From Hymenobacter sp. H14-R3 (GTDB taxonomy: Bacteria > Bacteroidota > Bacteroidia > Cytophagales > Hymenobacteraceae), in contig NZ_JASITD010000002.1 of NCBI RefSeq assembly GCF_030063445.1, positions 140,334-204,333 on the forward strand: a stretch of 64,000 nt of DNA. Direction: 5' to 3'. Under the pieces are notes generated by a model, which saw only the letters and a program-made list of their open reading frames with translations, was not told where the DNA came from and ran no database searches. A program made the position numbers and the translations under genes. Below, piece by piece: positions 27,595 through 35,728 of this stretch; positions within the stretch are counted from its first letter, which is position 1, and every line of letters starts with the position of its first letter.

Positions 27595-28411
27595 AACTAC
27601 CGGCCCGCTGGCGGGGCAAGTTGCCCTTATCACGGGCTCCGAGTCGGGCATTGGGCGCGAAACGGCCCGCGCCTTTTGCCGGCAGGGGGCCGCCGTGGTG
27701 CTCAACGGCCGCCAGGCCGAGCGCCTCGAAGCCACCCGCCAGGCCCTGGCCGCCGAGGGCTACCAGGTGGCCGCCTGCGTGGCCGACGTCACCGACTACG
27801 CTGCCTGCGAGCGCCTCGTGGCCACGGCCATCGCCCACTTCGGCCGGCTCGATATCCTGATTGCCAACGCCAGTATTTCCCAGCGGGCCTACTTTGTCGA
27901 TATGCAGCCCGACGTGTTTCGGCAGGTGCTCGATAGCAACGTCTACGGTGCGGTGTACCCGCTGAAGGCGGCTCTGCCGCACCTCATTCAAGCCAGGGGC
28001 AGCGTCACCTTCATTTCCTCCATTTCGGCCCTCAACGGCATGCCCAGCGGCTCGGCCTACTGCGCCGGCAAGGCTGCGCTGGCCAACCTCGCCCACACCC
28101 TGCGCCTGGAACTGGCCGACACCGGCGTGCATTTTGGGGTAGTGCACATTGGCTTTACCCGAAACGACCCCGACAAGCGCGTGCTCAACGCGGCGGGCCA
28201 GCCCGTGCCCATTGCGCACCGCTCGGCCCGCTGGCAAAAATCGCAGCCCCAGGTGGCGACCATTATCCTGAACCACGTGCGGCGGCGGCGGCGGCGCACG
28301 GTTATTTCGGCCCTGGGCCGCCTCATTCTGGTAGTGCACACGCTGCTGCCCCGCCTCGGCGACTGGGTGGTGCTAACTTCCCAGCGCCGGCTGCGCAATT
28401 TTTACGAGTAG
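27584..28411 (+). CDS. Classical short-chain dehydrogenase/reductase
   Basis: A 275-residue SDR starting at the ATG at 27584, overlapping the epimerase by 11 bases. Cofactor motif 'TGSESGIGRE' and 'NASIS'; catalytic Ser in 'FISSISALNG' and 'YCAGK' as Tyr-x-x-x-Lys. A basic run 'HVRRRRRRT' near residue 230 and a hydrophobic C-terminal helix ('LGRLILVVHTLLP') suggest membrane association. It is likely co-translated with its two upstream partners. The substrate is unknown. Confidence 0.88.
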   Translation: MLPKTTGPLAGQVALITGSESGIGRETARAFCRQGAAVVLNGRQAERLEATRQALAAEGYQVAACVADVTDYAACERLVATAIAHFGRLDILIANASISQRAYFVDMQPDVFRQVLDSNVYGAVYPLKAALPHLIQARGSVTFISSISALNGMPSGSAYCAGKAALANLAHTLRLELADTGVHFGVVHIGFTRNDPDKRVLNAAGQPVPIAHRSARWQKSQPQVATIILNHVRRRRRRTVISALGRLILVVHTLLPRLGDWVVLTSQRRLRNFYE

Positions 28412-28449
28412 CCCGCCGGCAATCTGTCTCCTGTCCTTTCTTCGTAGTA

Positions 28450-28459
28450 TACTTTAAAA
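28450..28459 (+). promoter_or_regulatory. TACTTTAAAA box, nine bases before the AhpD-like gene
   Basis: Identical in sequence and spacing to the box at 19228. It suggests that the AhpD-like gene has its own start of transcription in addition to read-through from the SDR gene. Confidence 0.5.
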
Positions 28460-28468
28460 GTCCTGCCC

Positions 28469-28801
28469 ATGGAAACGTATTACAACCCCGCCGACCTCAA
28501 GAAATTCGGCAACATCGGCGAGTTTCAGAAAGAGTTTGCCGATAAGTTTTTCGCCTACTACGGGGCTGTTTTCGCCGAAGGTGCCCTCACGGCCCGCGAA
28601 AAGTCGCTCATCGCCCTGGCCGTGGCCCACGCCGTGCAGTGCCCCTACTGCATCGACGCCTACTCGGCCGACACGCTCGAAAAAGGCTGCACCGAGCCCG
28701 AAATGATGGAGGCCGTGCACGTGGCCGCCGCCATCCGGGGCGGCGCCACCCTGGTGCACGGCGTGCAGATGATGAACAAGGTCAAGGAGTTATCGATGTA
28801 A
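28469..28801 (+). CDS. Arsenosugar-associated AhpD/carboxymuconolactone-decarboxylase-like protein
   Basis: A 110-residue single-domain protein of the AhpD-like superfamily. 'KSLIALAVAHAVQCPYCIDAY' holds the CxxC redox pair with the preceding acidic and histidine residues of the proton relay. NCBI names this subgroup arsenosugar biosynthesis-associated peroxidase-like protein, as I recall. It may regenerate a thiol or reduce an arsenical or peroxide during arsenosugar formation. It sits 57 bases after the SDR gene and about 150 bases before arsS, separated from it by a family A hairpin. Confidence 0.87.
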   Translation: METYYNPADLKKFGNIGEFQKEFADKFFAYYGAVFAEGALTAREKSLIALAVAHAVQCPYCIDAYSADTLEKGCTEPEMMEAVHVAAAIRGGATLVHGVQMMNKVKELSM

Positions 28802-28809
28802 AGTATTTT

Positions 28810-28916
28810 AAAAGAACGTCATGCCGAGCGCAGCGAAGCATCTCGCTCGCGCCGTTGGACGATTGAGTTACTGCTGCCAGCGAGATGCTTCGCTGCGCTC
28901 AGCATGACGTTCTTTT
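28810..28916. repeat. Family A hairpin repeat between the AhpD-like gene and arsS
   Basis: Arms 28810-28847 and 28879-28916 pair over 38 bases with one mismatch. A second small hairpin (TGTCTATCA/TGGTAGACA, 28918-28938) followed by GATTTTTATTTC lies between it and the arsS start, so read-through into arsS may be attenuated. Confidence 0.85.
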
Positions 28917-28951
28917 TTGTCTATCAACCTGGTAGACAGATTTTTATTTCT

Positions 28952-30001
28952 ATGATAAAATCTCTCAAGGCCACCGGCAACCAGCTCGCCGACTCGGCTT
29001 TCCAACTCACCGTACTGCGCCAGGAAGTGGTGGACGTGCTGCACCTGCCGCCCTTCCACCAGAAGATGCAGGCGGCCAACCTGTTCCCTTTGCGGCCGGT
29101 GGCCCCGGCGGTGCTGCAAATCAACGTGGGCAAAATGTGCAACCAGGTGTGCAAGCACTGCCACGTGGATGCCGGCCCCGACCGCAAGGAAATTATGACC
29201 CGCGCGACGATGCAGCTCTGCCTCAACGCGCTGGCCGCCACCGACATCCCGACGGTGGACCTCACCGGCGGCGCGCCCGAGATGAACCCCGACTTTCGGT
29301 GGTTTGTGGAGGAAATCAGCAAGCTGGGACGCAAGGTGCTGGTGCGCTGCAACCTCACCATCATCGTGGCCAATAAAAAGTACCACGACCTGCCCGAATT
29401 TTTCAAGCAGCACGGCGTGGAGGTGGTCAGCTCGCTGCCCTTCTACTCGGCCGACAAAACCGACCGCCAGCGCGGCGACGGCGTGTTCGACGACTCCATC
29501 AAAGCCCTGAAGATGCTGAACGCCGTGGGCTACGGCCAGCCCGGTAGCGGCCTGACGCTGAACCTGGTATATAACCCAGCCGGGGCCTTCATGCCCGGCC
29601 CGCAGGCGGCGCTGGAGCGGCAGTTCAAGCAGGCCCTGAGCAAAGACTTCGGCATCGTGTTCAACAGCCTGTTTGCCATCACCAACCTGCCGGTGAGCCG
29701 CTTTCTCGACTACCTCGTGGAATCGGGCAACTACGCGGGCTACATGGAGAAGCTCGTGAACGCTTTCAACCCCACGGCGGCGGCCGGCGTGATGTGCCGC
29801 GACACCATTTCGGTGGGCTGGGACGGCGGCCTCTACGACTGCGATTTCAACCAGATGCTCGACCTGCACGTGGCCAGCACCAGCCAGCACATCCGCGATT
29901 TCGACGCGGTGGCCCTGGCCCAGCGGGTCATTGTGCTCAACCAGCACTGCTACGGCTGCACGGCCGGCGCGGGCTCCAGCTGCGGCGGCACGGTGGCGTA
30001 G
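28952..30001 (+). CDS. arsS: Arsenosugar biosynthesis radical SAM protein ArsS, cysteine form
   Basis: A 349-residue radical SAM enzyme from the ATG at 28952. The cluster-binding motif is 'CNQVCKHC' (Cys63, 67, 70), followed by 'DLTGGAPEMNP'. The C-terminal domain 'CRDTISVGWDGGLYDCDFNQ' and 'HCYGCTAGAGSSCGG' (Cys333, 336, 344) is the so-called selenodomain; in some species one of these positions is selenocysteine, here all are TGC/TGT cysteine codons. ArsS transfers the 5'-deoxyadenosyl group of SAM to dimethylarsinous acid, the first committed arsenosugar step. It ends the plus-strand group. Confidence 0.92.
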   Translation: MIKSLKATGNQLADSAFQLTVLRQEVVDVLHLPPFHQKMQAANLFPLRPVAPAVLQINVGKMCNQVCKHCHVDAGPDRKEIMTRATMQLCLNALAATDIPTVDLTGGAPEMNPDFRWFVEEISKLGRKVLVRCNLTIIVANKKYHDLPEFFKQHGVEVVSSLPFYSADKTDRQRGDGVFDDSIKALKMLNAVGYGQPGSGLTLNLVYNPAGAFMPGPQAALERQFKQALSKDFGIVFNSLFAITNLPVSRFLDYLVESGNYAGYMEKLVNAFNPTAAAGVMCRDTISVGWDGGLYDCDFNQMLDLHVASTSQHIRDFDAVALAQRVIVLNQHCYGCTAGAGSSCGGTVA

Positions 30002-30147
30002 CAGCCCCATCCCCGGCGTTTACTAACGTCAGGCTCCCCTCCCCCGCAGGATTCCGCGCATCAAGCGGCGTGGGCCGGGGGTGGGGCTGCAATCAGCAGG
30101 CAATTACCTCAGGTAGCAAGGCGGCCTCAAAGCAAATAATTTAATAC

Positions 30148-30170
30148 AACTTATTATTGTACAATAAGTT
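30148..30170. terminator. Weak AT-rich hairpin between arsS and trehalase
   Basis: AACTTATT and AATAAGTT around ATTGTAC, overlapping the trehalase stop codon. It lies between two convergent genes; the stem is only eight pairs, so the call is tentative. Confidence 0.3.
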
Positions 30171-31833
30171 ACCGCATCGGCGCAATCCGGCGTTTATCCG
30201 CAGCCTTGCGGGCGGGGCTAGGCACAATAGCCGGGCGCGGAGCCGGCTCCGTTTTAGCGCGCTGCCGGGCGTTTTCGAGAGTCAGCAGCACGCCGTTGGT
30301 CCAGCCGAAGCCGTCTTGCAGGGGGTACTCGCCGCCCCCGCCGGCAGCGGGGCCGGTGGCCTCCACGTTGTATTTTTCGAGGAGCTTGCCGGTCTGCGCG
30401 AAGCCGCGCACGTTGAGGCGGGTCCAGCGGTCGGCGATGGTATCGGCCAGGGCGTGCTGGCCGTAGCGGCGCAGGCCCACGATGGCGATGTATTCGAGAG
30501 GGGCCCAGGCGTTGGGGGCGTCCCACTGCTGGCCGCTGGGCACGGGGGTGGTGAGCAGGCCACCGGGCCGCAAAAACTCCTGCCGCAGGTGGCCCGCCAC
30601 CTGGCTGGCCTGGGCGGGCGTGGCTACCCCAAAGGCCAGCGGGAACGCGGCCGCCAGCGTGCGCGCCAGCGTGGGCTGGCGCTTATCGAGGTCATAATCA
30701 GTATAGAAGCCAGCCTTGGCATCCCAGCAGTAGCGCCGGATGGCGCCGGCCCGGCGCTGGCCCAGCTGGCGGTAGCGAAAGGCCTCGGCCGAGTCGCCGG
30801 CCTGGCGGGCGGCCCGGTCCAGGGTTTGCTCCAGGGTGAGCAGCAGGCAGTTGAGGTCCACAGGCACGAGGCGGGTAGTGCGGATGGTGCCCAGGCCCTG
30901 GCCGGGCTCAAACCAGCGTGAGCTGAAATCCCAGCCCGAGGCGGCGGCGGCGCGCACGTTGCGGTAGAACTCGGCCGGCGGCTGGGCGCTGGTTTTGGCG
31001 GCTTCCACGTCTTCGCGGTACGACTCCTCGCGGGGCTGGTCGCTGTCGTCCCAGTAGCGGCTCAGCAGCTCGCCGCCGGGCATGCGCACGGCCAGGCGCT
31101 CGGCGGTGCCGGGCGCGGGGCTAGCGCCGTTGGCGGTCCAGTAGGCGTGTTCTTTCAGCAGCTGGGGCCGAAACTGGGTATACGCCTGGCTGCCAATTCC
31201 TTCACTCTCGGCCAGCAGCTGCACCATGAGGGCAAAAAACGGCGGCTGCGAGCGGCTGATGTAGTAAGTGCGCGTGCCGTTGGGAATGTGCCCGTAGCGG
31301 TCGATGAGCGAGGCAAAATCGGCCACCATATCGCGCACCAGCGCCGTGCGGCCGGCCTCGCGCAGGCCCAGCATCGTGAAGTACGAGTCCCAGTAGTACA
31401 TCTCGCGGAAGCGCCCGCCCGGCACCACGTAGGGCCGGGGCAGCGGTAGCAGCGACGAATACGGCACGGGTTGCAGCTGGGCCGGCCGGCTCAGCACCGT
31501 CCACAGCGTGTCGAGGTGCGCCCGAATGCCGGCCCCGATGTTGCTGCGGTACAAATCGGTACCAGCCACGGGCGCCGTAAAATACTGCTTCACAAAGGCT
31601 TGCAAAGCAAAGCCCGGCTGGCCGCGCAGGCGCTCGTAGGCGGCCATCACCTCGGGCGGCGGCGCGGTGGGCAGGGCATCCACGAATGTTTTGCCATCGG
31701 GATACACCCGGCCCATTTGCACGGCCTCGAACAGGCCGGGGTAAAGCTGGCGGGGCGTGGGCGCGGGCGTAGGCTGGGCCGCGGCGGTGAGGCTGGCCAG
31801 CAGCAGGCTTGCGCTAAGCAAAAGGTTTTTCAT
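30169..31833 (-). CDS. Alpha,alpha-trehalase (GH37), exported
   Basis: A 554-residue glycosidase that hydrolyses trehalose to two glucose molecules. The ATG at 31833 gives a signal peptide 'LLLSASLLLASLTAAAQP', so it acts in the periplasm. Both GH37 signatures are present: 'PGGRFREMYYWDSYFTMLGL' and 'QWDAPNAWAPLEYIA'; the proposed catalytic acid (Asp in 'SGWDFSSRW') is seen. The C-terminus is extended by a basic stretch ('ARKAADKRR'). It is convergent with arsS and outside the arsenic island. TreA-type periplasmic enzymes support osmolyte recycling or growth on trehalose. Confidence 0.95.
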   Translation of the reverse strand: MKNLLLSASLLLASLTAAAQPTPAPTPRQLYPGLFEAVQMGRVYPDGKTFVDALPTAPPPEVMAAYERLRGQPGFALQAFVKQYFTAPVAGTDLYRSNIGAGIRAHLDTLWTVLSRPAQLQPVPYSSLLPLPRPYVVPGGRFREMYYWDSYFTMLGLREAGRTALVRDMVADFASLIDRYGHIPNGTRTYYISRSQPPFFALMVQLLAESEGIGSQAYTQFRPQLLKEHAYWTANGASPAPGTAERLAVRMPGGELLSRYWDDSDQPREESYREDVEAAKTSAQPPAEFYRNVRAAAASGWDFSSRWFEPGQGLGTIRTTRLVPVDLNCLLLTLEQTLDRAARQAGDSAEAFRYRQLGQRRAGAIRRYCWDAKAGFYTDYDLDKRQPTLARTLAAAFPLAFGVATPAQASQVAGHLRQEFLRPGGLLTTPVPSGQQWDAPNAWAPLEYIAIVGLRRYGQHALADTIADRWTRLNVRGFAQTGKLLEKYNVEATGPAAGGGGEYPLQDGFGWTNGVLLTLENARQRAKTEPAPRPAIVPSPARKAADKRRIAPMR

Positions 31834-32049
31834 GGGCAGAGTGGCGGGAAAGAACAAATTTGCTGCTTATTTCGCAGTTAGCGGCGCAGCCAGCCCAGCG
31901 GACTTCTTTTTACCTGGTTCCGTATCGTTTGGCCTTGCCCAACGCACCACCGGCTGGCACTGGCCACCTACGCGGGGCAGTACCGGGCTGCTTACCACCT
32001 GATGCAGAGTACTTTACTTTTACGCACGACTATTGCCTGCCAATCAGCC

Positions 32050-32601
32050 ATGAAAAATATCCTGTCTCCCAAAATCTGGTGGCTCCTGCCCCTTTTGCTG
32101 CTAGGGGCCATTGGCTGTAAAAAGCTGCTGGGCATGCTCACGTTCAACGTCAACGACGCTACCAATTTTACTATTCCGGCCACGGGGCCGCTCACGAACA
32201 CGGTGCTTACGCTCCCGGCCATTGCGGTGGCGTCGAACTCGACGAGCACCTACGCGAGCAACAAGACCACCGCCAACTACGTGCAGGATGTGACCCTCGA
32301 CCAGCTCACGCTCACCGTTACCGACCCCAGCACGCAAAACTTTGACTTTCTGAAGAGTATCAGCCTCTATATCGACACCGATGCTAGCGGCAACAGCAAA
32401 ACGCTGCTGGCCTCGCTCAGCCCCGTGCCCACCGGCCAAACCACCATCCGCCTCACGCCCAGCGGCAATAAGTTTGACCTCTACCTGCGCACCAATACCT
32501 ACACGCTCTTCACCACCGCCGAGCTGGCCCAACCTCTGCCCCAGGCCACGAACGTGCGCGCCGATGCCCGCTTCTTCGTGAAGGCCAACGTGCCTCAGTA
32601 G
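32050..32601 (+). CDS. Exported lipoprotein of unknown function
   Basis: A 183-residue protein from the ATG at 32050. Signal 'IWWLLPLLLLGAIGC' ends in a lipobox cysteine; the following 'KKLLGM' is basic. The mature part is rich in Thr, Ser and Asn with alternating strands ('TLTVTDPSTQNFDFLKSISLYIDTD'), suggesting a beta-sandwich. No known family is recognised. A TACTTTA stretch at 32010 is a possible promoter. Confidence 0.72.
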   Translation: MKNILSPKIWWLLPLLLLGAIGCKKLLGMLTFNVNDATNFTIPATGPLTNTVLTLPAIAVASNSTSTYASNKTTANYVQDVTLDQLTLTVTDPSTQNFDFLKSISLYIDTDASGNSKTLLASLSPVPTGQTTIRLTPSGNKFDLYLRTNTYTLFTTAELAQPLPQATNVRADARFFVKANVPQ

Positions 32602-32625
32602 CAGAGTTAGGGTACAGAAGTAGAA

Positions 32626-32691
32626 GTAGCGCGGACTTTCAGTCCGCGAGTGAACGGGCTATTCCACTCGCGGAATGAAAATCCGCGCTAC
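32626..32691. repeat. Family B hairpin repeat
   Basis: Arms 32626-32652 and 32665-32691 pair over 27 bases with two mismatches; core GTAGCGCGGACT. It lies between two convergent genes (lipoprotein and kptA) and can terminate both. Confidence 0.8.
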
Positions 32692-32721
32692 TATACACCA
32701 ACCCATAAACCGCTCTAAACA

Positions 32722-33273
32722 TCAGGCATCCAGACCTTCCAAGTACTGCGGCGGCACGGCTTCGGTGAGCCACACGCCGTTGCCCGAGCGGTAGAACACG
32801 CCGCCGGCCGCGTGCCACGCGGCGGCGTTTACGGCCAGCAGCACGGGGCGGCCCCGGCGCTGGCCCACGCGGCGGGCCGTGGCCTCGTCGGCGGTGAGGT
32901 GCACGTGGTGGCGGCTCATTTTCTGCAAGCCGGTGGCCCGAATGGCGGGCAACGCGGCCGGGGCCGTGCCGTGGTAGAGCACGGCGGGCGGCGTAGCCGG
33001 GACCAGCTCCAGGTTAACTGCTACGCTGTGGCCCTGCTGCGCCCGCAGGCGCTGGCCGGCTTCGTCGTAGGCAAAGCGCTGCTTATCACTGTCTTCCACC
33101 AGGTCGTCGAGCTCGTCGCGGGTGAGGGGATAGCCGTGGGCGGCGCAGGCGGCCAGCAGGTCGGCCACGGCTACCCAGCCGCCGGCTTGCAGCGTCAGGC
33201 CAATGGCCTCGGGCTGGTGGCGCAGGTGCTGGCTGAGAAATTTGCTGTAGCGGGTAGCGGTTTTGGGGTCCAT
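32722..33273 (-). CDS. kptA: RNA 2'-phosphotransferase, Tpt1/KptA family
   Basis: A 183-residue enzyme that transfers a 2'-phosphate from RNA to NAD+. N-terminal winged-helix part 'SKFLSQHLRHQPEAIGLTL' and 'GGWVAVADLLAAC', then the ADP-ribosyltransferase-like part 'LYHGTAPAALPAIRATGLQKMSRHHVHLT', which contain the conserved Arg-His residues and 'YHGT'. In bacteria lacking tRNA ligase splicing its physiological role is unclear; ADP-ribosylation of RNA ends is another proposal. It is divergent from murB with a family B hairpin between. Confidence 0.94.
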   Translation of the reverse strand: MDPKTATRYSKFLSQHLRHQPEAIGLTLQAGGWVAVADLLAACAAHGYPLTRDELDDLVEDSDKQRFAYDEAGQRLRAQQGHSVAVNLELVPATPPAVLYHGTAPAALPAIRATGLQKMSRHHVHLTADEATARRVGQRRGRPVLLAVNAAAWHAAGGVFYRSGNGVWLTEAVPPQYLEGLDA

Positions 33274-33282
33274 AGCGGCAAT

Positions 33283-33361
33283 GTAGCGCGGACTCTGCGA
33301 GTCCGCGCGTGGGGGCGTTCACGCAATCGTTCTACGCGCGGACTCGCAGAGTCCCCGCTAC
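33283..33361. repeat. Family B hairpin repeat in the kptA-murB divergent promoter region
   Basis: Arms 33283-33310 and 33334-33361 pair over 28 bases with one mismatch. It fills 79 of the 105 bases between two divergent start codons, so unlike other copies it cannot be a simple terminator and may influence both promoters. Confidence 0.8.
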
Positions 33362-33378
33362 TTGCCGACCTTTGCCCC

Positions 33379-34425
33379 ATGCCGCTCTTCGAAGAAAACG
33401 TTTCGCTCCGCCCCTACAACACTTTTGGCCTCGATGTGCAGGCCCGCTACTTTGCGCGCTTCGCCTCGGTAGAATCATTGCGCGAGCTGCTGGCCCAGCC
33501 CGAGGTACAGGCCGGGCCGCTGCTCATTTTGGGCGGCGGCTCCAACCTGCTGCTCACCCAAAACTTCGGCGGTGTGGTGCTGAAAAACGAACTGATGGGC
33601 CTCGAAATCAGCGGCGAAGATGCCGACACGCACACCGCCCTGCTGCGCGCCGGGGCCGGCGAAAGCTGGCACGGCCTGGTAGCCTACGCCCTCGACGAAG
33701 ACCTGAGCGGCGTCGAAAACCTCTCGCTCATTCCGGGCACGGTGGGCGCGGCACCCCTCCAGAATATCGGGGCCTACGGGGCCGAGCTGCAAGACACCTT
33801 TGAGCGGCTGGAGGCGCTGGAAATCAGCACCGGCGAGCTGCGGGTGTTTGGCAAGGAGGCCTGCGGCTTTGGCTACCGCGAAAGCGTGTTTAAGGGCGCC
33901 CTCAAAAACCAGTTTGTGGTAACGGCCGTGGTGCTGCGGCTGCACCGCGCCGCCGCCGCCCGGCCCACCAACAGCAGCTACGGGGCCATTCGCGAGACGC
34001 TGGCCGAGCTGGGCATCGAAAGCGAGCCCACCGCCCGCCACGTGAGCGAGGCCGTGGTGCACATCCGCCGCTCGAAGCTGCCCGACCCGGCCGAGGTTGG
34101 CAACGCGGGCTCTTTTTTCAAAAACCCCGAGGTGTCGCAAGCCAAGTTCGACGAGCTGAAAGGGCGCTACCCCGGCCTGCCCGGCTACCCGGTGCCGGGC
34201 GGCGTGAAGGTGCCCGCTGGCTGGCTCATCGAGCAGGCCGGCTTCAAGGGGCTGCGGCGCGGGGCGGGCGCGGGCACCCACGGCGTGCACGAGCGCCAGG
34301 CCCTGGTGCTGGTGAACCACGGCGGGGCCACCGGCCAGGAGCTGCGCGCACTGGCCGAGGAAATCATTCGGGCCGTGGGCACGCAGTTTGGCATTGAGCT
34401 GCATCCCGAAGTTAATATTCTGTAA
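33379..34425 (+). CDS. murB: UDP-N-acetylenolpyruvoylglucosamine reductase
   Basis: A 348-residue FAD- and NADPH-dependent enzyme making UDP-N-acetylmuramate for peptidoglycan. The ATG at 33379 starts 'MPLFEENVSLRPYNTFGLD', the canonical MurB N-terminus. FAD-binding: 'LLILGGGSNLLLTQNF'; active-site stretch 'SLIPGTVGAAPLQNIGAYGAEL'; 'CGFGYRESVFK' and the proton-donor Ser in 'GNAGSFFKNP'. 'YGAI' and the length fit type I MurB as in E. coli. The upstream bases GACCTTTGCCCC are the same as in front of the THUMP methyltransferase gene. Confidence 0.96.
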   Translation: MPLFEENVSLRPYNTFGLDVQARYFARFASVESLRELLAQPEVQAGPLLILGGGSNLLLTQNFGGVVLKNELMGLEISGEDADTHTALLRAGAGESWHGLVAYALDEDLSGVENLSLIPGTVGAAPLQNIGAYGAELQDTFERLEALEISTGELRVFGKEACGFGYRESVFKGALKNQFVVTAVVLRLHRAAAARPTNSSYGAIRETLAELGIESEPTARHVSEAVVHIRRSKLPDPAEVGNAGSFFKNPEVSQAKFDELKGRYPGLPGYPVPGGVKVPAGWLIEQAGFKGLRRGAGAGTHGVHERQALVLVNHGGATGQELRALAEEIIRAVGTQFGIELHPEVNIL

Positions 34426-34491
34426 ATGAGCCTATTATTGGAATAGCAACATTTTTAATCCTGCCTTAACCTTCTTTAAGTGCCTGCCTAC

Positions 34492-34499
34492 TAGTTTTG
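34492..34499 (+). promoter_or_regulatory. Putative -7 box of the 34550 gene
   Basis: TAGTTTTG fits TAnnTTTG, 50 bases upstream of the ATG. Confidence 0.45.
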
Positions 34500-34549
34500 C
34501 ACAGTAGTTTACCCGTCCTTTTTGTAAGCAGTTCTATTTTTTTCCTCCT

Positions 34550-35557
34550 ATGGTTTTTGTTACTCCCCTAGTTATCGCTACGTTACTTGGCAGCCTGGCT
34601 GGGCCTGGCCCCAAGCCCGCTTCGCCACCCCCCGGCCCGGTCGTGCAGTCGATTAAGGCGGCGCGGGCGCTGGGCGCGGGTGCCACGGTTACGATACGGG
34701 CGGTAGTGCTCAACGGCCCCGAGCTGGGCGGCCTGCGCTACGTGCAGGATGGCGAGGCGGGCCTGGCCCTCTACGCCCTGCCCACCCGCGTGCCGGGCTT
34801 CGATGAGCTGCGCGCCGGCGACAGCCTGCAAGTGACCGGCCAGCTCAAGAGCTACAACAACCTGCTGGAGATGGACCCCATCACGGCGGTGCACAAAATA
34901 AGTGGCGGCCGGACGCTGCACCCCCTCAAGGTGCCCATGGCCGACGTAGCCAGCGCCTTTGTGGAGGCCAACGAGGGCCGCCTGCTCGAAATAACGGGCG
35001 TGTCGCAGCTCACCAACTCCACGGGCACACCCGTAGAAACGCTGTCGGCCAACTCCAACTTTTTGCTCGACGGCGACAAAAACGCCCTGCTGCGCATCAC
35101 CAATGCCAGCACCGGCCCTACCGGCCTCATCGACTCGGCAGTGCCTAAGGGTGAGACGTTTGACGTGCGCGGTATTCTAAGCCAGTTCTCACCCAGTGGC
35201 ACGGGTGGCTACCAGCTGCTGCCGCGCCTGGCCAGCGACATCGTGCGCGGCGGCGGCGTGCCCCGCATCACCGGCGAGCCCGTGCCGGTGGGCACCACGC
35301 CCCAAAGCTTCACCCTCGAATACACCACGCTTTACCCCGGCGATACCCGCCTCAAATTTGGCCCCTCGGCCACCGAGCTCACCCAGGAGCGCCTCGTGGA
35401 AGGCTTCACCACCCAGCACCGCATCACGGTCGATGGCTTGGAGCCCGGCACCACTTACTACGTGCTGGTGAGCTCGCGCAACGCGGCCGGCACGGCCACG
35501 TCTACGCCGGTGCCCATCATCACGGGTGGCAAAAAGAGCACCCGCAAAAACCGCTAA
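34550..35557 (+). CDS. Exported OB-fold plus fibronectin III-like protein
   Basis: A 335-residue protein with an N-terminal signal ('VTPLVIATLLGSLAG'). Residues about 30-230 look like a pair of OB-fold modules, as found in extracellular nucleases and DUF5689-type proteins ('ARALGAGATVTIRAVVLNG', 'YVQDGEAGLALYALP', 'LRAGDSLQVTGQLKSYNNLLEM'); residues 245-325 resemble a fibronectin III fold ('LEYTTLYPGDTRLKFG', 'HRITVDGLEPGTTYYVLVSSRNAAG'). No catalytic residues are visible. It could bind nucleic acid or cell-surface polymers. A basic C-terminal tail 'GGKKSTRKNR' ends it. A rho-independent hairpin follows. Confidence 0.75.
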   Translation: MVFVTPLVIATLLGSLAGPGPKPASPPPGPVVQSIKAARALGAGATVTIRAVVLNGPELGGLRYVQDGEAGLALYALPTRVPGFDELRAGDSLQVTGQLKSYNNLLEMDPITAVHKISGGRTLHPLKVPMADVASAFVEANEGRLLEITGVSQLTNSTGTPVETLSANSNFLLDGDKNALLRITNASTGPTGLIDSAVPKGETFDVRGILSQFSPSGTGGYQLLPRLASDIVRGGGVPRITGEPVPVGTTPQSFTLEYTTLYPGDTRLKFGPSATELTQERLVEGFTTQHRITVDGLEPGTTYYVLVSSRNAAGTATSTPVPIITGGKKSTRKNR

Positions 35558-35601
35558 GCCCGGCGGCCCGGCTTTTGGTCAGGCTCCTCCGTACTAATGT
35601 G

Positions 35602-35638
35602 CATAAGCCTGTCCATCAGCTCGATGGGCAGGCTTATG
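35602..35638 (+). terminator. Hairpin terminator after the OB-fold protein gene
   Basis: Perfect 15-base arms CATAAGCCTGTCCAT and ATGGGCAGGCTTATG with a 7-base loop, followed by TTGTT. Confidence 0.8.
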
Positions 35639-35728
35639 TTGTTAACAACTAGCCTACTAGCGCCACTGCGCCGGAAGCGCCGGGTTTTTGGGGCTAATTT
35701 GCGATTTCTGTTCGTTTAATTTTCGCAT

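Noticed and set aside
29940-30001. Selenocysteine in ArsS
   Set aside because: Checked the C-terminal domain codon by codon; the critical positions are TGC/TGT, no in-frame TGA before the stop.
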